The position numbers and the translations under genes were made by a program. From Bacteroidetes bacterium UBA1935 (lineage in GTDB: Bacteria > Bacteroidota > Bacteroidia > Chitinophagales > Chitinophagaceae): a stretch of 64,000 nt of DNA. Shown here piece by piece: positions 15,543 through 25,243 of this stretch (the stretch's first letter is position 1; each line of letters begins with the position of its first letter). A model generated the notes under the pieces. The model did not search any database. It was given only the letters and a program-made list of their open reading frames with translations, and had not been told where the DNA came from. Location: positions 1 through 64,000 of the forward strand of contig DDFF01000004.1 of assembly GCA_002337045.1 (NCBI GenBank), in the 5' to 3' direction.

Positions 15543-16115
15543 ATGAGTTCAACTAATCGTAATTCAATACGCAGTGATAATGACTACTATGTTACTCCTG
15601 CCCAAACCATAACAGACTTTTTTGCTGTATTTCGTCTGCTGGAGCCTAAGTTTCCTTTACATAAAGCAGCGATACTTGACCCCGCTGCAGGTGGTGACCG
15701 AAATAATCCGATGGCTTACCCATCATATCTGCAACAGATAGGTAATAAGAACCTGACCACGCTGGATATACGTAAGGATAGCAAAGCTGCTATTCATAAG
15801 GATTACCTGCGTTGGCAGACATTACAAAAATTTGATGCTGTATTTACCAATCCTCCTTTTGATACAGCCCTGGAATTTATTACAAAGGCTTTATCACAGG
15901 TAAAGCAGGGTGGTTTTGTGGGGATGTTACTAAGGCTCAATTTTCTAGGCTCGCTGAAGCGTAAGTCTTTTTGGATGAGATATATGCCAAAATGGATTGT
16001 CGTACACGCAAGAAGGCCATCTTTTATTGGTGGCGGTAATGATTCTGTAGAGTATGCACATATAGTCTGGCAGAAAGGATTTACACCGATGTCCAGCCGT
16101 CTGGTAATTGTTTAA
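15543..16115 (+). CDS. N6-adenine-type DNA methyltransferase
   Basis: A 190-residue protein read from the ATG at 15543; an upstream start inside the transglycosylase gene is unlikely. The S-adenosylmethionine motif is ILDPAAGG (about residue 44) and the catalytic motif is TNPPF (about residue 102), the N6-adenine pattern. A conserved D-x-Y-x-T-P start (NDYYVTPAQT) is typical of small phage Dam-like methyltransferases. No restriction partner is adjacent, so self-protection of element DNA or a regulatory mark is more likely than a restriction system. Confidence 0.8.
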   Translation: MSSTNRNSIRSDNDYYVTPAQTITDFFAVFRLLEPKFPLHKAAILDPAAGGDRNNPMAYPSYLQQIGNKNLTTLDIRKDSKAAIHKDYLRWQTLQKFDAVFTNPPFDTALEFITKALSQVKQGGFVGMLLRLNFLGSLKRKSFWMRYMPKWIVVHARRPSFIGGGNDSVEYAHIVWQKGFTPMSSRLVIV

Positions 16116-16139
16116 TTCACAAAGTTTTCAAAAGAAAGC

Positions 16140-16802
16140 ATGAACCTCATTCACATTGACCATCCCAATATACCTGTGTCTATACGAGCAGCATTCAGCC
16201 AGAAAGTAACAGCCATTGCTACGTGGTTGGGTATTGATCCAAACTGGCTGATGCAGGTGATGTATGCAGAAAGCCGCCTGAATGCAAAGGCGCAGAATAT
16301 CAAAAACAACCGATTGATAGCTGCGGGCATCCTGCAATGGACGAAAGCATCGGGATTCCCCGGCGCACCTCAAAGTGTGCTGAAGTATAATCACCTGCAA
16401 CAGTTGGATGAAGTGAAGAAATACTTCACACCCTATCGGGGAAAGATGCACAGCTATTTCGATGTGTACCTGGTTACGTTCTTTCCGGCTGCGGTAGGAC
16501 AAGGAGACCATTTCATTTTTGCTACCAGTCAACTGCCTGCATCGCTGATCGCCAGTCAGAACCCTGCAATAGATACGGTAAAGGATGGTAAGATAACCAT
16601 GTCGGAGTTTAAGCAATACGTTTGGAACAGTACTCCCGATGCTGTGCGTGATCTGGTGTTTAGTGTTACACACCTAACAGCGGAAGCAAAAAAGAAGACA
16701 GCGCAGGTGGTGACTATAGTTCAGGACAATGCAGATTCGATTGGTGGGGCGGTGGCAGGCATCGGAACGATTGTCGCTTTTTTTTTCTCATTCGTCATAT
16801 AA
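16140..16802 (+). CDS. Lysozyme-fold protein with a C-terminal membrane anchor
   Basis: A 220-residue protein. The start resembles phage and type-secretion-linked lysozyme folds: a helix WLGIDPNWLMQVMYAESRLN with the catalytic glutamate at about E44, then GILQWTKASGFPG in place of the G-L-M-Q motif. The last 20 residues are a hydrophobic segment (VAGIGTIVAFFFSFVI), as in membrane-tethered murein hydrolases or pinholin-type proteins. It is the second wall-degrading enzyme in the cluster; one may act on entry and the other on exit, which is inference. Confidence 0.7.
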   Translation: MNLIHIDHPNIPVSIRAAFSQKVTAIATWLGIDPNWLMQVMYAESRLNAKAQNIKNNRLIAAGILQWTKASGFPGAPQSVLKYNHLQQLDEVKKYFTPYRGKMHSYFDVYLVTFFPAAVGQGDHFIFATSQLPASLIASQNPAIDTVKDGKITMSEFKQYVWNSTPDAVRDLVFSVTHLTAEAKKKTAQVVTIVQDNADSIGGAVAGIGTIVAFFFSFVI

Positions 16803-16831
16803 GGCAGGAAGACTCAAAATGACAGCTTGAT

Positions 16832-19800
16832 ATGATGAAGACGACTAAGAAGCAAAAAGCATATGTGCAATCAGTAGAAGACGATCTGCGAACGCACAAC
16901 AGGCAAACAAAACGAGGCCTTGAATCCCGTGCTGCAGTCATGGGTATTAATGACCAAAACGAAGTAAAGGAGTTAACGGAATTAGCTATCGTAAATACTG
17001 CAAGAAGTATTGCACTGCAAAAGGATGTGACCACCAAGGAAAAATTCCGACAACTGGTGCAACTCTATAAAGAGCAAGTCAGTTTATCACACCGCACGTC
17101 ACAAAGTATTTTACTGCAACAATACAGTACACCTGCACCCATTGGTTATCTGATGGGTGTTTTCTGCGCTATAGATAAGTTGCACGAAATTGGTGGTTAT
17201 GCCTTTGAGCCATCGGCAGGAAATGGCCTTTTAACTGTGGCTGCAAAACCGGAACGTGTGTATGTCAATGAAGTTGATGAGTTAAGGCGCATGAACCTCC
17301 GACAGCAAGGTTTTGCCAATGTCTGGAACCGTGATGGCGGCCAGCCTTTCTTTGATGTGCAACAAAGATTTATGGCAGTGCTGACCAATCCGCCTTTTGG
17401 GAAATTGGATAGACCAGTGATAGTGAATGGTTATCCGATTGCTATACTGGAACACCTGATGGCCATTTATGCGCTTGACACGATGGCGGCAGATGGCAGG
17501 GCAGCCATTATTATCGGCGGTCACACGAGCTGGGATAGCAAAGGCCGTATACAGGCAGGTAAGAACCGCATATTTTTTAATTATCTCTACCATCACTATC
17601 AGGTTGCAGATGTAATCATGATCGATGGCAAACAATTATATGCTCGCCAGGGGACAGCATTTAATACACGGCTGATACTGATAGGCAGTAGAAAGCCCCA
17701 GCCCGCAGGAGCTGCACCCGTGTATAATCCTGCTATTGATAAGGTCGTTCACAGTTTTGATGGGCTCTACGAACGCGTTGATACTGCCATTCAAAATGTG
17801 GTACCTACCATTAAAACAACCAATACGAAATCAAATCAAGATATGAGTACAGAGGCGAAACGATTACTGCAAGCCTTGCGCGGCAAAACATTAGCTGGTG
17901 CGGACGATGCAGACGGGTTATATGCAATGATATATACCGAACAGTATATGCCATTGCAATCGTTGTATAAAGAGGCTATGATACTACTTCGAAGCACAGA
18001 GGTGTATGAAGTGTATGGAAGGGATGCAGGATTTATCAGCCATCTATTGCCGGGGATTACTAAGACGACATTTCTGTGTGATGGCACTTATGTGGAGTAC
18101 ATATCGTTGGATGTCGCGCAAGTGACCAAGCTCACCACACTACTCAGAGAGATGGGTGTGCGATTTATCCTTACCGATGATATGGATCAATCACTGCCCG
18201 TAACAAGAAAGAGTACAGATGAACCCACCACACCGCTTTGGGAAATTCCTTTGCAGGAATTTCTAGCATTAGAAGAACGGCAGTACAATGCGCTATCAGC
18301 GGAAGGGACTGCCTATGAGTTACTCTATAAAACGGAGTATGTTATTCTGTTCAACAGTTTTGTAGGGCCTAATGTATATGATGCCTATCCTGATAATCCA
18401 TATACCAAACTTGGTAGTAGACAACTTACAAGCCGAAGGTTCAGGCAGCATTGCCTGAAAATCATTCACAGCTATAATGTGAGGCTGGCCATGATGATGG
18501 ATGTTGTAATAAGCGAAGACGTACTGGTCGACTATCCACGTATGAAGCTGAGTCAGGACGCAACGCTTACCTATCTTAAAACACTTGTTCACGCAGGTAA
18601 CCAGTTAAATGGTATCCAGCAAAAAATACAGTCTTTTCATAAAAGTATGGTACTGCAATTATCAAAGGAGCTGAAGCCCGTGTTTCAATCACTACGTAAA
18701 ACAGCTTTGCATGGTGACGATGATGATAGTGATATCGTAGACCATGATGAACTATTTGCGAAATATCAACAGTATAAGCAAGACAAAGCAGACGCATTGT
18801 ACCTCTTAGAAACGCCTGAGACTTTTGTCGCTTTTAATGAAGATGCAGAAGCTTTAGCAAAGACCTGTAATATCGGCATCATCAAAATGTCCGAAGGTGG
18901 GGTGTTCAAATATTTTATAACAGGTTCATCCAAGTCTTTGTTGTTTCTGCGTATACAACAATTACAGGATGCAGGCTATAAACCTGTGCTGATAGAAGAT
19001 GTACGCTATCATACCAGCGACTTGCAGGAGCGTGTGGATCAGGAGCTCAATAAGATACTGCGCCTGATAGATAAGGCTGGCGCAAAGGATGAGGGGGACT
19101 TGGGAGCCCCCTACCAGCCATCCTCTAATGCATGTATCGTGTTGGACACACAAGTGCCTGATAGTATGGCTTTTGAAACACAGGAAGCCTTGAACACTAT
19201 CAAAGAAGCAGTCGGAGGTGATACGGATAATTTTGTACGTGATCGCTTGGGTTATCCGACAAAGACGGCGCTGTGTAAAGCCCTTTCGGCGGAACAGACC
19301 GATGCGGTGATGATGGGGATATATAATATTGAGGCGAGAGGGCAAGGCATGATTATCGGTGACCAGACAGGTATCGGTAAAGGGCGTGTGGCTGCAGCCA
19401 TGCTACGGTATGCACACCATCAGGGGCTAAAGCCTGTATTTCTTACAGAGAAAGCGAACCTGTTCTCAGATTTATATCGTGACCTATATGCGATTGGTTC
19501 CGGTCATCTGCGCCCTTTTATTGTCAATGCGAGGGAAAGTAAAACAGATATCAAAGATGAGGACGGTCTTGTTATCTATCAGGCATTACCCTATGCTGAA
19601 CAGATAGCGGCATTTAAAGCCGAAAAGCTTCCCGCAGGTTTTGATTTTGCGATCGGCACTTATAGCCAGTTCAATAGTCCCGAGAAAAAACCTGAAAAGC
19701 CTGCTTTTCTAAATGCTATTGCAAGAGATACCATTTTTATCATGGACGAATCACATAACAGCAGTGGTTCATCTAATACCGGTAATTTCTTACAGGGTGT

Positions 19801-22795
19801 TATTGCACAAGCCCGTGGCGTTGTATACCTGTCTGCGACTTTTGCCAAGCGTCCTGACAATATGCCAATATATGCAGTAAAGACGGCCATATCGGATTGT
19901 AACATGAGCAGAGACCAGCTGGTGGACGCGATACAGCGTGGTGGTGTGGCATTGCAGGAGGTACTATCCTCGCAACTGGTAGCAGAAGGGCAGATGATAC
20001 GCAGGGAACGCAGTTTTGAAGGCGTGGAAGTGAACTATATTACCTTACAGGATAAAGCGCAGGAGCATTCGGCAATAGCGGATAATATTACAGGTATCAT
20101 CCGCGATATCATACGTTTTCAAAAGGACTATATCGATAGCGTTGTTGAAGAATTAGATACCATAGCTGTAGCAGATGGTAAGGCAGTGGGTATGCGGGAT
20201 GGTACCAACAAAGCGGGGGTAGATAATACACCTTATTTCAGTAAGGTCTTTAATATCATCAACCAGATGCTGTTTTCCATCAAAGCTGCATCGGTAGCTG
20301 AACGTGCTATAGAAAGACTGAAAGAAGGTAAAAAGCCTGTAATTGCATTTTCCTCCACCATGGGTAGTTTTCTGGAGGATATGACAGATGAGAAAGGATT
20401 GCCCGTAAGTGACGGTTCAGTTATCATGCCTGATTTTTCAGAAGTGTTGCGAAAGGGGTTGGACGGTGTAATGCGCTATACAGAAAAAGACCCTAATGGA
20501 CAGCCGGTATATAAAGCTTTTGAGATTACGGAGCTGTCACCTGAAGCGCAGGCTGTTTACTTCAGTATTCGTAAACGCATTGAGGAGATTGCCACCGGTA
20601 TTTCTATTTCTCCGATAGATGTGGTGGTACAAAAGATAAAAGCGGCAGGTTATAGCGTGGCAGAAGTGACAGGGCGTAAATATGAGTTACAGTGGCTGGA
20701 GGCAGATGATCCGATGAATGAACTGTTACCGCAGGGCAATAGTAGTAATGCTGTGCGTAAAGCTATTGTTGCGCTGCGAAAGAAGATAAACACCAATGAT
20801 GCGTTCAGGGAGTTTAACAACAATGAAGTGGATGTACTGCTCATTAATCAGAGCGGAAGTACCGGGGCGTCTGCACATGCGATACCTACTTCCAAAGTAC
20901 CGAGGGACAAGGTAAGACAAAGGGTGATGATTGTGCTGCAGGCGGAACTGGATATCAATACTGAAGTACAGAAACGTGGGCGTATCAATCGTACCGGGCA
21001 GTTGATAAAGCCTGTTTATGATTATATGACTTCCGCTATTCCCGCAGAGTTAAGACTGATGATGATGCTTCAGAAAAAGCTGAAATCACTGGATGCTAAT
21101 ACGGCTTCCAACCAAAAGCAATCCAGCAAGATTTTAGACGTACCTGATTTTCTGAATAAATATGGCGACAGGGTAGTCAAAGAGTACCTCTTGGAAAATC
21201 CGGCTATCAATAGGATGCTGGATGACCCTTTGCGACTCAAGAACACGACAGAAAGCGAGCAGGGTGATGCACAGACTTTAGAAAATGCGGCGCATAAAGT
21301 AAGTGGTCGTGTAGCGGTACTGTCTGTAAAAATGCAGCAGGAGTTTTATGCGGAGATAAACGAACGCTACAATGACTACGTGTCTTATCTGCAACAAATT
21401 GGTGAATATGATCTGGAGATGGAAGCGATGAATCTGGAAGCAGAAACGGTTAATAGTAAAGTAGTGAAAGTAGGAGGTGGTTCAGGTAGCGTGTTCAGTG
21501 AGGATAGCATTTTGGAAACAGTGCAGGCAAATGTGCTGCGCAAACCTTTTACCTCGACGGAATTGGATAACCTGCTCAAAGAATCTTTACAGGGAGAGGA
21601 CGCACTGAAGATACAGCAGGATATTATTCACGACTATAACGAAGAGACGGCGATGGCAGCGGATATAGAAGTGAAGGAATTGGGTGAACGCTACCATGAG
21701 CTCGCTAAGCGTATTAATCTGGAGAAGAAATTCCAGAAGCTTAAAACAGATAGTGAAAGAGAAGCCTATTACCACCAGCGTGAAAGAGAAATAGAAGAAG
21801 CACACAGTAAAGCATTAAAACAATTACTGGATAAAGCAGCGGCAAGGAAGTATTATCTCGAAAAGCTGTTTAAGTTTTTCTATATCGGGCGTAACCTGAG
21901 TTTCCCGCTTAGCGCAGGTGGCGGCTATATGGAGTATGTACCGACTGTGTTTTTAGGTTTTGTGATTGACTGGAAACGAAAGAATCCTTTCCTGCCTTCA
22001 AAGATCAAACTCCGCTTCGCACTTGCCAACAGTAACAAATACTTTGCCATGCCTGCCTCTTTTGAAGACATCGACAAGATTATCGGTGCCAGTGCAGAAT
22101 TGCCGCGTATAAGTCTGGAGCAGATCCTGCATAACTGGGGAACCTATATCCAGCAGAACAATGCTGACAGAAAGACCCGGCATATTGTGACTGGTAATTT
22201 ATTACAGGCGTTCAGTGATTTTAGGGGTAAGTTGGTAAACTATACCACGCTGGACGGGAAAATAGAAAAAGGTATTCTGTTGCCGGAGAACTGGGTGATG
22301 GATGAGCAGGTACAGGATAAGGTGAGTATACCCGTCATAAAGGCATTGCCACTTATTAAATCACTCACGGTCGGACATTCGATTGTTACCAGTACCGGCA
22401 TTGGTTTTATCAGACAACCGGCAGGTTTTAAGGTCATTGTTCCGATGGCAAGAAAAGTAGCGGGTGATATTTATCTGGATAAGGATTTACTCACCCTTGT
22501 TGATGGCAACAATTTCAATCGCGTATCAGATAGGATGGTAGCGCAACTGGATTTTTCCGCCATCGAAAGTTTTGTAAAGATTATACAAGATAAGCATACT
22601 TGTTCGGTGATGATCAGCCGCCATCAGTTCAGTCAGATGGAAAAGCAGGTAACGGTCTATCTCCAGCGCAGACCTATCAGGATGCCTGAACCGGAGGGTA
22701 ATTACCAGCCCGGCGACCAGGAATTAGAATTACTACAACTTGAAGCGGAAGCACTCAAACTTAAACTACGACTCAAATTAAGATTAGCAGCATAA
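16832..22795 (+). CDS. Giant methyltransferase / Strawberry-notch-type SF2 helicase fusion
   Basis: A 1987-residue protein. The N-terminal part has a methyltransferase domain (FEPSAGNGLL near residue 124, catalytic TNPPFG near 184). A long middle part without clear motifs leads to an SF2 helicase of the Strawberry-notch type: Walker A GDQTGIGKG at about 843-851, DESH at about 972-975 and motif VI QKRGRINRTGQ at about 1380-1390. The remaining 600 residues include a lysine/glutamate-rich coiled coil around 1615-1690. Such fusions occur in large phages and mobile elements, where they are thought to work in DNA metabolism or protection against host defences. Followed 16 bases later by the ATPase gene, it probably works with it. 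Confidence 0.85.
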   Translation: MMKTTKKQKAYVQSVEDDLRTHNRQTKRGLESRAAVMGINDQNEVKELTELAIVNTARSIALQKDVTTKEKFRQLVQLYKEQVSLSHRTSQSILLQQYSTPAPIGYLMGVFCAIDKLHEIGGYAFEPSAGNGLLTVAAKPERVYVNEVDELRRMNLRQQGFANVWNRDGGQPFFDVQQRFMAVLTNPPFGKLDRPVIVNGYPIAILEHLMAIYALDTMAADGRAAIIIGGHTSWDSKGRIQAGKNRIFFNYLYHHYQVADVIMIDGKQLYARQGTAFNTRLILIGSRKPQPAGAAPVYNPAIDKVVHSFDGLYERVDTAIQNVVPTIKTTNTKSNQDMSTEAKRLLQALRGKTLAGADDADGLYAMIYTEQYMPLQSLYKEAMILLRSTEVYEVYGRDAGFISHLLPGITKTTFLCDGTYVEYISLDVAQVTKLTTLLREMGVRFILTDDMDQSLPVTRKSTDEPTTPLWEIPLQEFLALEERQYNALSAEGTAYELLYKTEYVILFNSFVGPNVYDAYPDNPYTKLGSRQLTSRRFRQHCLKIIHSYNVRLAMMMDVVISEDVLVDYPRMKLSQDATLTYLKTLVHAGNQLNGIQQKIQSFHKSMVLQLSKELKPVFQSLRKTALHGDDDDSDIVDHDELFAKYQQYKQDKADALYLLETPETFVAFNEDAEALAKTCNIGIIKMSEGGVFKYFITGSSKSLLFLRIQQLQDAGYKPVLIEDVRYHTSDLQERVDQELNKILRLIDKAGAKDEGDLGAPYQPSSNACIVLDTQVPDSMAFETQEALNTIKEAVGGDTDNFVRDRLGYPTKTALCKALSAEQTDAVMMGIYNIEARGQGMIIGDQTGIGKGRVAAAMLRYAHHQGLKPVFLTEKANLFSDLYRDLYAIGSGHLRPFIVNARESKTDIKDEDGLVIYQALPYAEQIAAFKAEKLPAGFDFAIGTYSQFNSPEKKPEKPAFLNAIARDTIFIMDESHNSSGSSNTGNFLQGVIAQARGVVYLSATFAKRPDNMPIYAVKTAISDCNMSRDQLVDAIQRGGVALQEVLSSQLVAEGQMIRRERSFEGVEVNYITLQDKAQEHSAIADNITGIIRDIIRFQKDYIDSVVEELDTIAVADGKAVGMRDGTNKAGVDNTPYFSKVFNIINQMLFSIKAASVAERAIERLKEGKKPVIAFSSTMGSFLEDMTDEKGLPVSDGSVIMPDFSEVLRKGLDGVMRYTEKDPNGQPVYKAFEITELSPEAQAVYFSIRKRIEEIATGISISPIDVVVQKIKAAGYSVAEVTGRKYELQWLEADDPMNELLPQGNSSNAVRKAIVALRKKINTNDAFREFNNNEVDVLLINQSGSTGASAHAIPTSKVPRDKVRQRVMIVLQAELDINTEVQKRGRINRTGQLIKPVYDYMTSAIPAELRLMMMLQKKLKSLDANTASNQKQSSKILDVPDFLNKYGDRVVKEYLLENPAINRMLDDPLRLKNTTESEQGDAQTLENAAHKVSGRVAVLSVKMQQEFYAEINERYNDYVSYLQQIGEYDLEMEAMNLEAETVNSKVVKVGGGSGSVFSEDSILETVQANVLRKPFTSTELDNLLKESLQGEDALKIQQDIIHDYNEETAMAADIEVKELGERYHELAKRINLEKKFQKLKTDSEREAYYHQREREIEEAHSKALKQLLDKAAARKYYLEKLFKFFYIGRNLSFPLSAGGGYMEYVPTVFLGFVIDWKRKNPFLPSKIKLRFALANSNKYFAMPASFEDIDKIIGASAELPRISLEQILHNWGTYIQQNNADRKTRHIVTGNLLQAFSDFRGKLVNYTTLDGKIEKGILLPENWVMDEQVQDKVSIPVIKALPLIKSLTVGHSIVTSTGIGFIRQPAGFKVIVPMARKVAGDIYLDKDLLTLVDGNNFNRVSDRMVAQLDFSAIESFVKIIQDKHTCSVMISRHQFSQMEKQVTVYLQRRPIRMPEPEGNYQPGDQELELLQLEAEALKLKLRLKLRLAA

Positions 22796-22811
22796 TAAAA
22801 CAGTTATACCG

Positions 22812-24614
22812 ATGAAACTCAACAGAACGAATTATTTCCAGCAGGTAGGTGCATACATGCACATCATAGAAAAGGACGAGGATTTTGAAGCGACCTATCA
22901 GTTTATTAACAAAGTAACCAAGCAGGGGAAAGAGCCACAGAATATTGATAAATCTCCTGAGATCAGGGAAACATTTGACTTGTTGCTTAAAAATCTGAAT
23001 GCGCAACAGGAAAAGCTATCCAAGGCAAAGACAAAAAAAGCGGTACCTGCCAAGCCCGCGAAACCTGTAACAAAAGCTAAAGCAGAACAGCCTAAAAAAG
23101 CTGCAAATCCTGCATCCAAGAAAAAAGAAAAAATCAAATATAAATCTGAACAGGTATCTCATATTCCTTCAGATATCGCACTGGTCAAAAAATACCTGTC
23201 CTTGCATGATAAGGATAAGAGCTATGTGCAGCTACTTGCCATATGGCGTGCATTTAACAAGGCAGTTGTAGAACGCAAAGTTATCAGAGATTCACCACAC
23301 CATGCAGAAATAGCAGCTATGAATGCCAGCCTTCGGGTAGCGTTGCATGAGGCAAGGGAAGCCGGTAGTCTGCACTTGGTAATACCAGATGCCCGTTTAA
23401 AAGTTTATGATGAAATAGCACATAGTGTTGAAAAGTCAGTCGGTGTGGGTATTCTGATGGAGTATATCAATATATCCGGTATGAAAGGATGGCAGGAACG
23501 TGCGGAAAAACTATTGCGTCGTATTGAGAAAGCAGAAGCAGATGGTAGGCTAAAAGGAGACCGATACCTCCGGGAAGTTCGTAAAGCCTATACGGCTGTT
23601 AAAGCGTATGTCGAAAGAGAAACCGAAGTGATTGATGTAAATACCTACAGCTTGAACGGTATCGGTGAAATTGCTGTGATGGGTTGTAGTTGTGAAGAGG
23701 GGTTGGATGGTTTTACCAGGGCACAGAACGCTGTGGTCTATAAGCTGCTAGAAGAGAAAGTAAAGAACCTTTCAGATGAGGAACTGGAGCGGGCATTTGA
23801 AAATACCGTTGCACCATCGTTATGTAAAGTGATTACGCATAAGTTGATGGAAAGGAAACAACTCACGATGAGTATGCTTCGTAATCCTGCCAAACTTGCC
23901 AATAGAGCAGCATTAGCTGGAACGCAACATTTTGATATGGAAACCGAGCTCATAGATATGCGTCTGAAGAAAGCAGGCAGGAATCAGCAAAAGCATACAG
24001 GAGGTAGCCTTAATGGTGTTGAGGAGACAGTCGTAGATACAGCACCTCAAGATGTACAGATTATGTCTGCGAGGGAACTGGTCAACAAAAAGTTTAAAAC
24101 AATGGGACTGACCGGTAAATACCTAAAGCTGTTAGGAGACCCGGAGCCTGGCTTTTCCGCCATGATCTATGGCAAACCCAAACAAGGTAAATCTACTGTT
24201 GCTATAGATTTTGCGAAGGAATTGACCAAGCACGGCAAGGTACTGTATTGTGCGTTTGAGGAAGGCCATGGTTATACTTTGCAGGATAAGGTGAAGAGGA
24301 ATAATGCGGACGTGCCAGGGTTGGATTTTGCTAATAAGCTACCAGCACATCTGCAATCATACCAGTATGTGTTTGTAGATAGCGTCAGTGACGCAGGTCT
24401 GGACGAACAGGCATTTAAACAACTTATCAAATCCAATAAGCCTACGTCTATTATCGGGATATTCCATGCTACCAAAGATGGTAAGTTCAGAGGTGGACAG
24501 ACCTACGCACATGATGTAGATATATTGGTAAGAGTAGAAGATGGAGTGGCACATGCTATTGGCAGATTCGCACCGCCAAATGAAATGGGTATTGCAGCCT
24601 TACAGAATAGCTAA
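22812..24614 (+). CDS. RecA-like P-loop ATPase with long N-terminal extension
   Basis: A 600-residue protein. Residues 60-110 are a Lys/Ala/Pro linker (low complexity). The middle (about 115-400) is charged and helical. The C-terminal 170 residues are a RecA/RadA-like ATPase: Walker A GKPKQGKST at about 454-462, an aspartate-ended strand YVFVDS near 519-523 and a G-G-Q loop further on. This type drives DNA strand or helicase work in phages (UvsX, AAA_25-type). It is not an FtsK/HerA-type packaging ATPase. It ends the operon; a terminator lies 16 bases downstream. Confidence 0.75.
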   Translation: MKLNRTNYFQQVGAYMHIIEKDEDFEATYQFINKVTKQGKEPQNIDKSPEIRETFDLLLKNLNAQQEKLSKAKTKKAVPAKPAKPVTKAKAEQPKKAANPASKKKEKIKYKSEQVSHIPSDIALVKKYLSLHDKDKSYVQLLAIWRAFNKAVVERKVIRDSPHHAEIAAMNASLRVALHEAREAGSLHLVIPDARLKVYDEIAHSVEKSVGVGILMEYINISGMKGWQERAEKLLRRIEKAEADGRLKGDRYLREVRKAYTAVKAYVERETEVIDVNTYSLNGIGEIAVMGCSCEEGLDGFTRAQNAVVYKLLEEKVKNLSDEELERAFENTVAPSLCKVITHKLMERKQLTMSMLRNPAKLANRAALAGTQHFDMETELIDMRLKKAGRNQQKHTGGSLNGVEETVVDTAPQDVQIMSARELVNKKFKTMGLTGKYLKLLGDPEPGFSAMIYGKPKQGKSTVAIDFAKELTKHGKVLYCAFEEGHGYTLQDKVKRNNADVPGLDFANKLPAHLQSYQYVFVDSVSDAGLDEQAFKQLIKSNKPTSIIGIFHATKDGKFRGGQTYAHDVDILVRVEDGVAHAIGRFAPPNEMGIAALQNS

Positions 24615-24630
24615 TAGATATTTAAATAGT

Positions 24631-24665
24631 AAAGGATAGACTAACGATCTATCCTTTTGTTTTCT
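24631..24665 (+). terminator. Rho-independent terminator after the ATPase gene
   Basis: A 10-bp stem (24631-24640 with 24648-24657) with a seven-base loop is followed by T-rich sequence. It closes the long plus-strand series. Confidence 0.85.
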
Positions 24666-24734
24666 TTGTTTGATGAACTATCGATTGAGCCCACATGTTT
24701 GGGCGTGGTTGAGCTATATTGACATTGCAGACAA

Positions 24735-25106
24735 TTAGGATTTCTTGCCCTCTTTATACATTTCGATGATACCTTTTTGCATTTCGATAACGGCGTCTTT
24801 TTCTTTTAGAAGACGCTCATACATCTCTATCACTTTTTCATTGGAGTTCACATAAAAGCCATTACCGTTATTACCTGTCTGTTGGTATACGGTTTGGAAA
24901 GTAGCAGCGCTATCCATGTTTTTGATAGCATCAACCGGAAAATCCAGTACGGCAGCAATCTTGTTAAGCCATTCTTCATCAATCTCTTCTTTACTTTCCA
25001 GTCTTGAGTATTCCTGTTGTGAAATTTGCAACTTACCAGCCATCTCCTTTTGCGGGATTCGACGGAAATTGCGAAGGCTGGATATGTTTTTTCCTAAATG
25101 GGCCAT
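24735..25106 (-). CDS. XRE-family repressor with C-terminal coiled coil
   Basis: A 123-residue protein. Residues 5-60 form a Cro/C1-type helix-turn-helix (IPQKEMAGKLQISQQEYSRLE is the recognition region). The C-terminal 40 residues are a coiled coil (VIEMYERLLKEKDAVIEM), suitable for dimerisation. It is transcribed away from the receiver-like gene at 25244 and converges on the ATPase operon. Together with the similar protein at 54381 it looks like one of two related control proteins of the element. Confidence 0.85.
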   Translation of the reverse strand: MAHLGKNISSLRNFRRIPQKEMAGKLQISQQEYSRLESKEEIDEEWLNKIAAVLDFPVDAIKNMDSAATFQTVYQQTGNNGNGFYVNSNEKVIEMYERLLKEKDAVIEMQKGIIEMYKEGKKS

Positions 25107-25243
25107 TGAATATGTATTTGGATGGGTTTGATGCCATCATATATAGCTGGTAAAATACAACAGTTTTCAGGTATAATACAACAATTACCATATTGTACTG
25201 TTGAAAACCATACTTACTTTAGCTACGAATTTATTTAATATCC
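25107..25243. promoter_or_regulatory. Divergent control region between the XRE gene and the receiver-like gene
   Basis: AT-rich region with repeated ACAACAGT/ACAACAAT and an inverted ACTGTTG (25157-25204), a plausible operator for the XRE protein. For the plus-strand gene, TTG at 25193-25195 and TACTTTAG at 25215-25222, spaced 19 bp, approximate the Bacteroidota promoter, with one mismatch in the -7 box. Confidence 0.4.

Noticed and set aside
3241..16802. Tailed phage or contractile injection system
   Set aside because: No terminase, portal, tube, sheath, baseplate, tape-measure or VgrG-like product was recognised. Fibre-like and lysozyme-like genes alone do not establish either.
22812..24614. 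Packaging ATPase of a jelly-roll virus
   Set aside because: The ATPase domain is of the RecA/RadA type (GKPKQGKST and a G-G-Q loop) and not of the FtsK/HerA type, so it was annotated as a DNA-metabolism ATPase.
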